Of a stretch of 13,481 nucleotides of DNA, positions 1-7,456 are shown one piece after another (within the stretch, counting starts at the first letter, position 1; every line of letters begins with the position of its first letter). Where the stretch lies: contig JBFLYA010000106.1 in NCBI GenBank assembly GCA_040757115.1, forward strand, positions 1-13,481, given 5' to 3'. The notes under the pieces were generated by a model that worked only from the letters and a program-made list of their open reading frames with translations, did no database searches and was not told the DNA's origin. Source of the stretch: a bacterium. GTDB lineage: Bacteria; UBA9089; CG2-30-40-21; SBAY01. Position numbers and translations under genes: made by a program.

Positions 1-3000
1 TTGCTAATCCTTTCCCCATCGCCTCGGCTATGTTTGTCCCTGGCTTACTTGCCGCTTGTTTAATATGTTCACCTAACAGATTACCAGCTATTTTAAATCT
101 CTCTTCATCCGATACCTCTTTACCACTGAATATCTTTTCCTTGCCAGTTATCATTACGCCTTTTTGGTAGTAATCGGTAATTTTGTCAATATTTCCACTT
201 ACCTTCACAAGATAATCTAATTGAGCAGCATTAAGATTGCACCTCGCCGCTATCTGACCAAGTCCTACCTTTGTAGTTTGTAGTCCGGATAAGAATCGGT
301 TATATCCCGTGATGCGGTCGCCAAATATATCCTTTCCAAAAGCAGCTGCACTGCCCAGATAGGTAATTTTCATAAAATTAGTAATTTTTGTTAGTTTTTG
401 GAGGTTATTTAGTTTTTGAGTTAACTCGCCTATTTTAGCAATATCTTTGGCTTTTTTAGCGGCATCTAATGCCTTTCTTGCTTGGTCAATCTTAGGTGTA
501 GTAAATGCATCTATGCCATTCAAGGCACTCATAAATCTTGAGCCTTTAGATAATTTAGCACCGGTAATAGCATCTTTTCCTGTAACAGCACACATGAGAT
601 TGTAATATTGCCCAATACCTGGTATAAGTGAGATACCAAAACTTAAAACACTCTTTACCCAGCTTTTACTCTGCTTGTATACTTCGGAATACTCTACTCT
701 CGGCAAGCCCTCATCACCAGGTATATTTGCCAATTCTTCATCTGAAAGTGTTTTTACCTTACTAATGTCCAATCCATAAGATTCAAAGGTAAAAGCTCCA
801 CCCGGGACATACTTCTTCTGACCATTCGATACCAGGTAAACCGCATTACCAGAGCCTTTGACTAAATATGGGCTTTTGATTGGTGTGCCTGTTGGTATGG
901 AGTTAATATCTCCATCTGGTACATTTTTTATAAATCGCTGTGCAGATATAACTGGAATTTCAGATTCATTTATCGGTCTTCTTCTACCATTTTCTATTAC
1001 ATAGTAGTCTGTAATTGCTTGATAATAGACATATCGTCCACCTATACTCATCCGGTCATCTCTTATATATTCTTTCTTATAATCTATCCCTTCTCTCATC
1101 CATGGTTCTATACGCCAGTATTTCCAGTATTTACTGTCTGCCTCCCATCTTGTTATTGCTTGAATTGTCCCATTAGGCACATCAGATGCATTTATTGATT
1201 TTCTTTTACCATCTTCTATCATATAGTAGTCTGTAATTGCTTGATAATAGACATATCGTCCACCTATACTCATCCGGTCATCTCTTATATATTCTTTCTT
1301 ATAATCTATCCCTTCTCTCATCCATGGTTCTATACGCCAGTATTTCCAGTATTTACTGTCTGCCTCCCATCTTGTTATTGCTTGAATTGTCCCATTAGGC
1401 ACATCAGATGCATTTATTGATTTTCTTTTACCATCTTCTATCATATAGTAGTCTGTAATTGCTTGATAATAGACATATCGTCCACCTATACTCATCCGGT
1501 CATCTCTTATATATTCTTTCTTATAATCTATCCCTTCTCTCATCCATGGTTCTATACGCCAGTATTTCCAGTATTTACTGTCTGCCTCCCATCTTGTAGA
1601 AACTTCTATTAAATCTGTCTTTTCCTTTACAATTCTATGAAGTGCTGGAGTATCTACAATTGGCTTTTTTATCCCACCAATCATATAATAAACCTGTCCA
1701 TCAGAGCCTTTAATTAATTCTCCATTGGAATACTTTATCTTAGAAATTGGTTCTCCTTCATCAATTGATTGTAATTCTGAATTTGAAATTGTCTTTATCT
1801 CTTGTTGGTTAAATCCTAAAGCTTCAAATGTTATCTGGTTTGGAATTAGTCTTCTTAAACCACCTTCCATTAAGTATCGATGACCATCTTCATTCTGAAG
1901 TAAAGTTCCATTTGGATATTTAACTTTAGGTAAAGTAGCAAGAGTAGATAAGTCTTTAAGTTGTTCGCTTGAGACATTAACTGTATTTTCTATATTTAGC
2001 TCAAGTCTGAGTGCCCCTGGTAAAACCATCTTTTCCTGACCAGGTATAACACTAACATTGTCAAAATATGTACTGGGTTTTTGATTTGCACCCTGGTCGT
2101 ATTTTACCATTGGGTCATCAGATTCTATTCTTTTATCACCTATCTGGATATAATCCACATACAGTTCTCTATCTGCTGAAACACCATGTCTTGATTCATA
2201 ATGATGGTAATAATTGGTCTTGAAGAGATGCTTTATCTTATGCACCCAGTGGTCTAACCAGGTATAAATATCCTGGTCATTGGGATAAACAATATCTATC
2301 TTATGCTTGCCATCACTTAAAGGAACAGTAACTGTATAATCTTTATACTCATCCGTAACAAACCATTCTTTGATTATCTCCCCATCTATTCGAAGTTGGA
2401 TTAATGGAAAAGAACCTCCATCTTCCTTACCCTTTGCTCTGACAGTGATGGTCTGTTCTTTGATATTTAAACCTAATGCCTCCCATGTAGTCTTATCTGG
2501 TATCTCAATCTTGTTATCCAAGGAAGTCATATAAAGTTTATCATCAGCTCCACGAAGGATGGTACCGTTGGGATATTCTAAGTGCGGAAATCGTTCTGGG
2601 TCATCGGAAATGCCTTGTAATTTTGAAAATGGGACTGGTTTGACCTTTGAGATATCTAAACCTAAGTTCTCAAGTGTCTGTTTATTTGGTATAAGTTTTT
2701 TCTCACCTGCTGGTGTTATCAAGTAGTATTGCTCATCATTAGTTTCAGAGTTTTTTAGTATAGTACCGATTGGATATTCGAAGTGTGGGATTTCATCACC
2801 TTTTGGAATGTTTTCTAATTCTGATGTAGATACCGGAATTGCCTTGGATTCGTCAAGGTCTAAGTTTTTTAATGTTGGTTCATCCGGTATTTTTCTTCTT
2901 AAGCCATATGCCATCAGGTAATAATCATTATCTGCTTTTAATAATGTGCCATTATCGTATTTTATGAGAAGGATTTCTTCACCATCCGGGATAAGTTCTA

Positions 3001-4171
3001 ATTCCTCATCTGCAAGTGTGATAATTTGAGATTTATCTAATCCTAAGTTATCGAATGTTTTTTCATCTGGAATGCGTTTTTTAGTCCCTGAAACAATCAT
3101 AAATCTATTGTCTGCTTCGCTTCTAACTAATGTCCCATCAGGGATTAAGGCCGAAAAAAGCAACTTTAAATCAAGGCTATCGACTTTATCATCCAGATTC
3201 AAATCGGCATTTTTGTAGCCTAATGTGATTATTTCTCTTTTATCTTCCCAGTTAGGGTCATTGGAGGTTTTACCAAAGGCTTCTTTGAGAAGGTTTAAAT
3301 TAGAAAGATTATTATTAGCCCACAGGGTAAATATATCTTCCTGGTCTATCTTTTTATCTTTGTTAAAATCAACCTCTTTATATCCAGGTTGGGTTTGTAG
3401 TTGAGTTTTATCGTTCCAACCAGTATCACTTGATGTTTTCCCATAAGCCTCTTTAATCAGATTTGCATAAGGCATTCTATATTTTTGCCAGAGGGTAAAT
3501 ATATCCTTTTGGTCAACTATGCCGTCTCGATTAATATCTGCCTGTTTATATCCTTCTTTGACCACTTCTCTTACAACATCTTCTATTGGTACTAATCTTC
3601 TTCTCCACCATCCTTGTCGCAACCACTTTATTTTTCTCACCAGATTAACTACATCTTCCCAGCCCGTATCACCTGCTTTTTTATTTAATGCCTGCTCAAT
3701 TTTATTTAGCATGTTTCTAACAGCACTATCTCTAAAAGAACGAGAATAGGCAAATCTCTTCAGGTCTTCTATGGTTATCTTATCATCCCTATTTTTATCC
3801 AGGTTTTTATAGCCAGTTCCAGGGATAGGTACTTCCTTTTCTATTTTCTCCCATTCTGGTTCGCCTTCCTTTTTACCCAATCCCTGTTCAATCTTATTTA
3901 GTTGAGCACTAATTTGTGGGGAATGTATCTTCAAGTCAGAGATATTTACTTTAGCATCGTTATTCAAATCGAAATTCTTGTAGCCAGTGTTTGGGATAGG
4001 TTTTGTAGTATCTTCCCAGCCAATATCCCCTACTTTTTTCTTCATTGCCTCACGCAACAATCCAAGTCGGACCATATTACCGAATGTTGGGTCAACAGGC
4101 TCATCTTCCTTTTTAGGTTGATGAGTAGTAAGTAATAGTTTTGGGTCTAACATAACATTATTAGTAGCCAT
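1..4171 (-). CDS. Giant dockerin/CBM repeat protein, polymorphic-toxin-like (3' end outside window)
   Basis: The frame is open from ATG 4171 to base 1 (1,390 codons, no stop), so the C terminus is missing. A GGAGG 7 nt upstream fixes the start. Order by residue: about 63-342 five dockerin-type calcium loops; about 344-572 four copies of a repeat reading NGTLL-x(n)-YYLM-x-GG-x-RR-x-IPD-x2-TF-x2-LGLD; about 573-700 a CBM60-like calcium-dependent carbohydrate-binding module; about 754-840 two more copies of the repeat; 860-1060 an exact 74-residue tandem repeat; about 1090-1150 another copy; 1171-1225 a segment with VTGKDAITGAKLSKG, resembling the PT-TG pre-toxin domain; then Ala/Lys-rich helical sequence. 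The family logic (adhesive stalk, pre-toxin, C-terminal toxin) suggests a surface or released polymorphic toxin, but no toxin domain is in view. No signal peptide or membrane segment is visible at the N terminus (MATNNVMLDPK). It could instead be an adhesin or a cellulosome-like scaffold. Confidence 0.85.
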   Translation of the reverse strand, partial: MATNNVMLDPKLLLTTHQPKKEDEPVDPTFGNMVRLGLLREAMKKKVGDIGWEDTTKPIPNTGYKNFDLNNDAKVNISDLKIHSPQISAQLNKIEQGLGKKEGEPEWEKIEKEVPIPGTGYKNLDKNRDDKITIEDLKRFAYSRSFRDSAVRNMLNKIEQALNKKAGDTGWEDVVNLVRKIKWLRQGWWRRRLVPIEDVVREVVKEGYKQADINRDGIVDQKDIFTLWQKYRMPYANLIKEAYGKTSSDTGWNDKTQLQTQPGYKEVDFNKDKKIDQEDIFTLWANNNLSNLNLLKEAFGKTSNDPNWEDKREIITLGYKNADLNLDDKVDSLDLKLLFSALIPDGTLVRSEADNRFMIVSGTKKRIPDEKTFDNLGLDKSQIITLADEELELIPDGEEILLIKYDNGTLLKADNDYYLMAYGLRRKIPDEPTLKNLDLDESKAIPVSTSELENIPKGDEIPHFEYPIGTILKNSETNDEQYYLITPAGEKKLIPNKQTLENLGLDISKVKPVPFSKLQGISDDPERFPHLEYPNGTILRGADDKLYMTSLDNKIEIPDKTTWEALGLNIKEQTITVRAKGKEDGGSFPLIQLRIDGEIIKEWFVTDEYKDYTVTVPLSDGKHKIDIVYPNDQDIYTWLDHWVHKIKHLFKTNYYHHYESRHGVSADRELYVDYIQIGDKRIESDDPMVKYDQGANQKPSTYFDNVSVIPGQEKMVLPGALRLELNIENTVNVSSEQLKDLSTLATLPKVKYPNGTLLQNEDGHRYLMEGGLRRLIPNQITFEALGFNQQEIKTISNSELQSIDEGEPISKIKYSNGELIKGSDGQVYYMIGGIKKPIVDTPALHRIVKEKTDLIEVSTRWEADSKYWKYWRIEPWMREGIDYKKEYIRDDRMSIGGRYVYYQAITDYYMIEDGKRKSINASDVPNGTIQAITRWEADSKYWKYWRIEPWMREGIDYKKEYIRDDRMSIGGRYVYYQAITDYYMIEDGKRKSINASDVPNGTIQAITRWEADSKYWKYWRIEPWMREGIDYKKEYIRDDRMSIGGRYVYYQAITDYYVIENGRRRPINESEIPVISAQRFIKNVPDGDINSIPTGTPIKSPYLVKGSGNAVYLVSNGQKKYVPGGAFTFESYGLDISKVKTLSDEELANIPGDEGLPRVEYSEVYKQSKSWVKSVLSFGISLIPGIGQYYNLMCAVTGKDAITGAKLSKGSRFMSALNGIDAFTTPKIDQARKALDAAKKAKDIAKIGELTQKLNNLQKLTKITNFMKITYLGSAAAFGKDIFGDRITGYNRFLSGLQTTKVGLGQIAARCNLNAAQLDYLVKVSGNIDKITDYYQKGVMITGKEKIFSGKEVSDEERFKIAGNLLGEHIKQAASKPGTNIAEAMGKGLA
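497..661 (-). other. Pre-toxin (PT-TG-like) segment of the giant protein
   Basis: Residues 1171-1225 read WVKSVLSFGISLIPGIGQYY, followed by VTGKDAITGAKLSKG and then RFMSALNGIDAF. A hydrophobic stretch with PGIG, then TGKD-x-ITG-x-KLS and an aromatic/Leu helix, is the hallmark of the PT-TG domain that precedes C-terminal toxin domains in bacterial polymorphic toxins. About 165 further residues (Ala/Lys-rich helices) follow to the window edge and match no domain I recognise. Confidence 0.55.
1001..1597 (-). repeat. Exact 222-bp tandem repeat (2.7 copies) inside the giant gene
   Basis: Copies begin at 1001, 1223 and 1445, and the third stops being identical at 1597. I found no base difference between copies. 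The unit is 74 codons and keeps frame. It contains WEADSKYWKYW and YYMIEDGKRKSI, so each unit carries one degenerate copy of the wider YYLM-x-GG-x-RR repeat plus an aromatic Trp/Tyr-rich insert. Immediately downstream (below 1001) the same motif continues in diverged form (YYVIENGRRRPI). Identity at DNA level points to very recent amplification or continuing homogenisation. Confidence 0.95.
2072..2455 (-). other. CBM60-like carbohydrate-binding module within the giant protein
   Basis: Residues about 573-700 read ITVRAKG, then PLIQLRIDG, YKDYTVTVPL, KIDIVYPNDQD and RELYVDYIQIGD. This is the order of landmarks in the small calcium-dependent xylan-binding modules (CBM36/CBM60 type), where the YPND and the Arg-x-LYVDYI region contribute to the calcium and sugar site. 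About 25 residues (Tyr/His/Lys-rich, around 641-662) are inserted before the last strand. The family assignment is from pattern memory, without a profile search. The ligand is unknown. Confidence 0.6.
3146..3985 (-). repeat. Five dockerin-type calcium-binding repeats in the giant protein
   Basis: Five copies of GYK-x2-D-x-N-x-D-x2-(I/V)-x3-D-(L/I) occur at about residues 63, 120, 207, 263 and 318, for example GYKEVDFNKDKKIDQEDIFT. Spacing is about 55-85 residues. Most copies are preceded by a conserved linker ending in G-K-x4-D-x-x-W. D-x-N-x-D with a later Asp is the EF-hand-like calcium loop of type I dockerins. Classic cellulosomal dockerins carry two such loops. Five separate single-loop modules fit a calcium-stabilised stalk better than a cohesin-docking pair. 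Confidence 0.8.
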
Positions 4172-4178
4172 TTTGGCA

Positions 4179-4183
4179 CCTCC
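4179..4183 (-). promoter_or_regulatory. Ribosome binding site of the giant gene
   Basis: GGAGG, within GAGGAGGTG, lies 7 nt before ATG 4171 on the minus strand. It supports this start and therefore a protein without an N-terminal signal peptide. Confidence 0.8.
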
Positions 4184-4216
4184 TCTGTAATTATAGTAAG
4201 CAGATTTAACGGATTT

Positions 4217-4259
4217 TAAAACAAAAAAGCCTTCTTGGTTTTAGATTAATGCCAGAAGG
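4217..4259 (-). terminator. Intrinsic terminator-like hairpin in the giant gene's leader (candidate attenuator)
   Basis: Read on the minus strand, CCTTCTGG and CCAAGAAGG form an 8-bp stem with one bulged A and a 13-nt loop, followed by C-T6-G-T4. It lies between the promoter (4364-4392) and ATG 4171, so transcripts for the giant gene must read through it. That makes it a candidate attenuator rather than an end-of-operon terminator. On the plus strand the same stem is followed by a broken T-rich run. Confidence 0.55.
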
Positions 4260-4260
4260 T

Positions 4261-4320
4261 TTAGCTTTCCTTTTTTATTTTCCTGCTGAATTTATGATTA
4301 CCATAGAGATAGAGACTCAT
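4261..4320 (-). CDS. Possible 19-residue leader peptide
   Basis: ATG 4320 opens a frame reading MSLYLYGNHKFSRKIKKES and stops with TAA immediately before the terminator-like hairpin. AAGGAG is present upstream but 12 nt from the ATG, which is longer than ideal, and an AAAGGAGGG lies further up. Position (promoter, short frame, terminator, large gene) suggests a leader peptide. There is no run of one amino acid that would point to classical amino-acid attenuation. The frame could also be chance. Confidence 0.3.
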   Translation of the reverse strand: MSLYLYGNHKFSRKIKKES

Positions 4321-4363
4321 TTTCTTTTTACGCTCCTTGTTAATTTCCCTCCTTTGTGTATAT

Positions 4364-4392
4364 ATTATACTACATAATTTTAAGTTTGTCAA
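4364..4392 (-). promoter_or_regulatory. Consensus sigma-70 promoter of the giant gene
   Basis: The minus strand reads TTGACA (4392-4387), a 17-base spacer, then TATAAT (4369-4364): a perfect match to both hexamers at the optimal spacing. Expected start of transcription is near 4357, giving a leader of about 185 nt before ATG 4171. Confidence 0.85.
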
Positions 4393-4453
4393 GAGTTTTT
4401 TTCAATTTTTTTTGTAACTATTCACCACGAAGAGCACGAAGGGCAGGGAGATG

Positions 4454-4645
4454 TTACAGAACAAATCTTTTTATGCCTTCTTTCAATCTTTCCACATTGA
4501 AATTTATCAATAGACCAACCTTAAATAGTAGTCAGTAGTTAGTAGTCACTAATTACTGTCCACTCTTCACCTCTTCCCTACTGACTACTATCTACTCTCT
4601 ACTATTTTAGGTAATGACTCTATTCGATAATTCATCAAATTTCAC
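4454..4645 (-). pseudogene. GxxExxY (PDDEXK_3) gene, internally deleted remnant
   Basis: On the minus strand GTG 4645 starts KFDELSNRVI and then hits a stop at 4607-4609. At 4522-4454 a frame reads GLLINFNVERLKEGIKRF and stops at 4454-4456. These match, from memory, the first and last parts of GxxExxY proteins (usually about 125 residues: N-terminal L(S/T)-x-(R/K)-(V/I)-I-G, C-terminal GLLINF..LK.GIKR). The middle, including the G-x2-E-x2-Y motif, is gone and replaced by TAGTCAGTAG-like sequence. Start and stop codons abut the inverted repeats, so the gene originally filled the element. Confidence 0.65.
4526..4590. repeat. 13-bp inverted repeat with simple-sequence filler
   Basis: TAGTAGTCAGTAG (4526-4538) and CTACTGACTACTA (4578-4590) are perfect inverted copies. 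The surrounding sequence is a degenerate TAGT/AGTC tract. It occupies the place of the deleted middle of the GxxExxY remnant. Confidence 0.8.
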
Positions 4646-4686
4646 TTCGTGCTCTTCGTGTCCTTCGTGGTGAATAGTTACCTGCA

Positions 4687-5766
4687 TTATTTGTAGTTAA
4701 GAAAAAGTTGTCCCCAGTTTGTTTTAAGCATCTCATTAACCCTTTTTTCCCCAACAGCAGGATACCAGTATAAATCATGATAAAGCCTTGATGCGGCATA
4801 AGACCAGGGGACGATTGGTGTGCGAAGTAAAATATGTTCAAACGGTTTGAGGAAACCGTGATATATTGCCTTCTGACCTTTACTGGCAAAGGTATCACCA
4901 CACTTAAAGCCAAAGTTGACACCCGATATATCCTCACCCACTACCTCTATTTCATTTGGGTTACCACACCCCAGCCCCATTTCGTGTGCCAGTCGAATGA
5001 AGCCGAGAGCGAGTGGGTCAAATCCCTGGATTTTAGCAGAGATAGCATCAATTGCTACCTGGTCAGAACTGGCTAAGATGTAATTTGTAACATGTGGTTC
5101 CATACAGCGAGGGCCAGGACCACTGCCCGCAATAGTTCCATCCATCACTGCAAAAATGCCGCTATGAATCTCCTTTTGAATAGTTAAAAGGTCAACCAGG
5201 GTCTCATGAATAACGCTGTGTGTCCAGTGTCTTTTTTGGGATAAAAGACCTCCAAAGGCATTCTTCATTGCCCCAGTAATCGTAGTGAACACATGCGTTT
5301 TCACGGTTGGCAGGTGAATGATACTCTTCCCCTGAAACATCTTTGGAATAAGAATACCTTCTGGATACACCTTATCCAGAACAAGTATCTTCCCTTTCGG
5401 TTCGTATCTTACCCACTCTATAGGTTTCTCATTCAAATAAACCGTAGATAGACCATATTTATCTATCACTAACTTATGTTTATTATTTACCTCTCCGACT
5501 CTATCATTGACGACAACAGTGCGATTATGGGCACCAATGATATTTTGTGGTGGATAGCCGTCATTAAGAAGGGTTTTTATTACCCCTTCTAATTGCCAGG
5601 GTGTAGTTGAGCACGCCGGATACCAGTGATGCCAGGAAATGTTAATTTTAAGAAGAACAACTTTATCCCTGGGTAAAAAACTCTCATATTCGGCTAATTT
5701 CATTAACCGTTTATAATCCTCGAGTACCGTTTCCGGCTTTGTTTTTAAAACTGCAACTTTACTCAT
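4687..5766 (-). CDS. DUF362 domain-containing protein
   Basis: A 359-residue protein. The DUF362 signature is visible as VVLLKINISWHHWYP near the N terminus, then IPKMFQGKSIIHLPTVKTH and GAMKNAFGGLL in the middle, and VMDGTIAGSGPGPR with VAIDAISAKIQG later. DUF362 proteins are of uncertain function; many carry a C-terminal 2[4Fe-4S] ferredoxin unit. Here no CxxCxxC cluster is present: the C-terminal part is an ordinary aromatic-rich tail, so an electron-transfer role is less likely. No signal peptide. AGGAGG (5776-5781) 9 nt before the ATG supports the start. Only 36 bases separate it from the upstream O-antigen ligase gene, so the two are almost certainly co-transcribed, and a link with cell-surface glycan metabolism is an inference from that context. 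Confidence 0.85.
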   Translation of the reverse strand: MSKVAVLKTKPETVLEDYKRLMKLAEYESFLPRDKVVLLKINISWHHWYPACSTTPWQLEGVIKTLLNDGYPPQNIIGAHNRTVVVNDRVGEVNNKHKLVIDKYGLSTVYLNEKPIEWVRYEPKGKILVLDKVYPEGILIPKMFQGKSIIHLPTVKTHVFTTITGAMKNAFGGLLSQKRHWTHSVIHETLVDLLTIQKEIHSGIFAVMDGTIAGSGPGPRCMEPHVTNYILASSDQVAIDAISAKIQGFDPLALGFIRLAHEMGLGCGNPNEIEVVGEDISGVNFGFKCGDTFASKGQKAIYHGFLKPFEHILLRTPIVPWSYAASRLYHDLYWYPAVGEKRVNEMLKTNWGQLFLNYK

Positions 5767-5802
5767 TTCTTTAAACCTCCTCTTATGACTCGAAGTAAAT
5801 TT

Positions 5803-7212
5803 TTATCCTTCTTTAGCCATACCATCTTCATATTTAAGAAAATATCTAAGAAGTGCGGCTAAAGCCGAAAACCAGTAAAATGGTTCAAAGTCTGTCTTGT
5901 CTATAAATATACCACTTATCATATGTCCTATTAAGCCAATTTCAAGTGCTCGACTTAGATTGTGAACATTAATCCCTTGAAATTCTTCTTTTGCTGATTT
6001 CCTTACCCGCCATAAATCTGTAAAATTAAAAAATAATAATAACAGGTAAGAGAATAAAGTAATAGTCCCCCCTTGAGCTAAGAACTTTATATATGTATTA
6101 TGCGGAACAAGTTGTTCGATATTACTATCCCATGGGAGATAGCCTCTAACTACATACTGAAAATTTTCCTGTCCTATACCAATTAAAGGATGCTCTTTCC
6201 ACATCTCAATACCTGCCTTCCATACATCAATTCGATGAGTGGCTGATGCATCCTCCTCATAAGTCTTAATTGTATTCATTCTCTCCCAATAAATAGGGGG
6301 AGCAAACATTATTCCTAACCATATTACTCCACTTAATATAAGGAATGATTTTAATTTCTTTTTTGAGTTAAGGGCAAGGGATAGTAGAACTACTCCAGCA
6401 CCAATAGAACCACCTCGAGAACCAGTAGCAATGATACAAAAAATTGAGATTGGTAAAAAAATAATACCCGCGATTCTCTCCAATTGATTCTTGCTAAAAA
6501 TCTTATAGAAAAAAAATGGTATTGTCATTACGACCATGTGGGCAAGGGCATTAGAACCCTTTAACTGACCTCCACCTACCTCTGTTCTTTTCATTGAACC
6601 TCCCAGAATGAATGTGCGGATGGCTAAAAGAGATAAGCACCCGCTACCTCCTGATACTATCCAATAGGCAAGATTAAGTTTTTTAAAGGAGTCTGTTAAA
6701 TTTAGAAAAAGGAGATAAAATATCATTCTTTTACCAAATACATTGGATTCCTCAATACTCTTTTCTGGATAAACGGCATTAATAGTGGAAAGATATGCCA
6801 CGGCTATTAGTCCTAAAATAGCAATGTTTTGCCAGCATTTAACAAATCTAAAATTTCGTTTAACTATCATATTAAATAACCAACTTCCCACAACTACTGG
6901 TGTTATGTAGAATATTGCCCTTGTATCTGATGGAGCATATTTTATATCACATGACATAAGAAAATATAAAAAGATTACGAATAGGACTCCCAAATAAGGC
7001 TCAAGGATAATACCTATACCTCCCACAATACATAATCCAATCAGGGTCGCATTCCTGATGGAAACAAGAGGGCATAAAAACAGAAATCCCATCGCCATAC
7101 ATAAAACTATGCTTATCGTAATCATTATTGCCGATGGTAATTCCTTATTATATTTAACCTCTATCCAGAATGAGGTTATCTTTTCTTTCAGAGTATTAAA
7201 ATATTTCTTCAT
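5803..7212 (-). CDS. O-antigen ligase / Wzy-type polysaccharide polymerase family membrane protein
   Basis: A 469-residue integral membrane protein with about ten to twelve hydrophobic segments, starting after a short basic N terminus. The family region is residues about 260-395: ATGSRGGSIGAGVV (Arg266), a large loop with HPLIGIGQENF (about 341-351) and PHNTYIKFLAQGG (His371). This fits the O-antigen ligase/Wzy_C family, which transfers undecaprenyl-linked glycans to an acceptor or polymerises them at the outer face of the inner membrane. Ligase and polymerase cannot be separated by sequence alone, and the acceptor could also be protein (PglL-like). GGGAG lies 9 nt before the ATG. It is flanked by a DUF4091 protein and a DUF362 protein on the same strand, suggesting a surface-polysaccharide operon. 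Confidence 0.85.
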   Translation of the reverse strand: MKKYFNTLKEKITSFWIEVKYNKELPSAIMITISIVLCMAMGFLFLCPLVSIRNATLIGLCIVGGIGIILEPYLGVLFVIFLYFLMSCDIKYAPSDTRAIFYITPVVVGSWLFNMIVKRNFRFVKCWQNIAILGLIAVAYLSTINAVYPEKSIEESNVFGKRMIFYLLFLNLTDSFKKLNLAYWIVSGGSGCLSLLAIRTFILGGSMKRTEVGGGQLKGSNALAHMVVMTIPFFFYKIFSKNQLERIAGIIFLPISIFCIIATGSRGGSIGAGVVLLSLALNSKKKLKSFLILSGVIWLGIMFAPPIYWERMNTIKTYEEDASATHRIDVWKAGIEMWKEHPLIGIGQENFQYVVRGYLPWDSNIEQLVPHNTYIKFLAQGGTITLFSYLLLLFFNFTDLWRVRKSAKEEFQGINVHNLSRALEIGLIGHMISGIFIDKTDFEPFYWFSALAALLRYFLKYEDGMAKEG

Positions 7213-7237
7213 TTAATATGTCTCCCTTACAGATTAT

Positions 7238-7393
7238 GTAACTACTCAACTTTGGCAAAAAATGCAAAACTCGTTTATAGTTTATGGTTTATAGTTTATT
7301 GTTTATAGTCTATAGTCCTTCAACTATCAACTATATATAAACTATCATAAGTTTTTCAAAGAAGTTTGCAAATTTGCCAAAGTTTAGTAACTA
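7238..7393. mobile_element. Short inverted-repeat element with probable 7-bp target duplication
   Basis: AACTTTGGCAAA (7248-7259) and TTTGCCAAAGTT (7373-7384) are perfect inverted copies. GTAACTA occurs just outside each end (7238-7244 and 7387-7393), which looks like a target duplication around a 142-bp element (7245-7386). The inside is a degenerate 'tttatagttta' tract on the left and its rough complement on the right. No gene remnant is recognisable. It separates the DUF4091 gene from the O-antigen ligase gene. Its transcript would fold into a long AU-rich hairpin inside the presumed operon. Confidence 0.55.
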
Positions 7394-7456
7394 TTTAGCC
7401 ATCTGAAGTGAAATAACAGGCAATGGTTGTTAGGTTCAGGGTTCTACTGTCTTACT

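Larger units (their letters stand above)
4414..4681. mobile_element. 268-bp inverted-repeat element with GxxExxY gene remnants
   Basis: The ends read inward GTAACTATTCACCACGAAG on both sides (19 bp perfect). The match continues with AGCACGAAG after a 9-bp (gacacgaag) indel on one side. Inside lie both ends of a GxxExxY gene on the minus strand and a TAGTAGTCAGTAG-type low-complexity filler. No clean target duplication is visible: the left flank is a T run, the right flank is ctgcatta. It fills the gap between the DUF362 gene and the giant gene's promoter. The tips match those of the element at 13121-13414. Confidence 0.75.

Noticed and set aside
1001-1597. Regularly spaced identical repeats suggesting a CRISPR array
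   Set aside because: The unit is 222 bp with no unique spacers, and it is in frame within a long coding region.
4172-4360. Cyclic-di-GMP or other known riboswitch in the giant gene's leader
   Set aside because: None of the conserved cores I know is present; only a terminator-like stem and a short frame can be supported.
4834-5076. 80-codon plus-strand frame inside the DUF362 gene
   Set aside because: Antisense shadow of a well-supported gene, no ribosome binding site or recognisable motif.
7238-7250. GTAACTA at 7238 as a third member of the GTAAC-ended GxxExxY element family
   Set aside because: GTAACTA occurs in direct, not inverted, orientation on the two sides, so it is better read as a target duplication around different tips (AACTTTGGCAAA).
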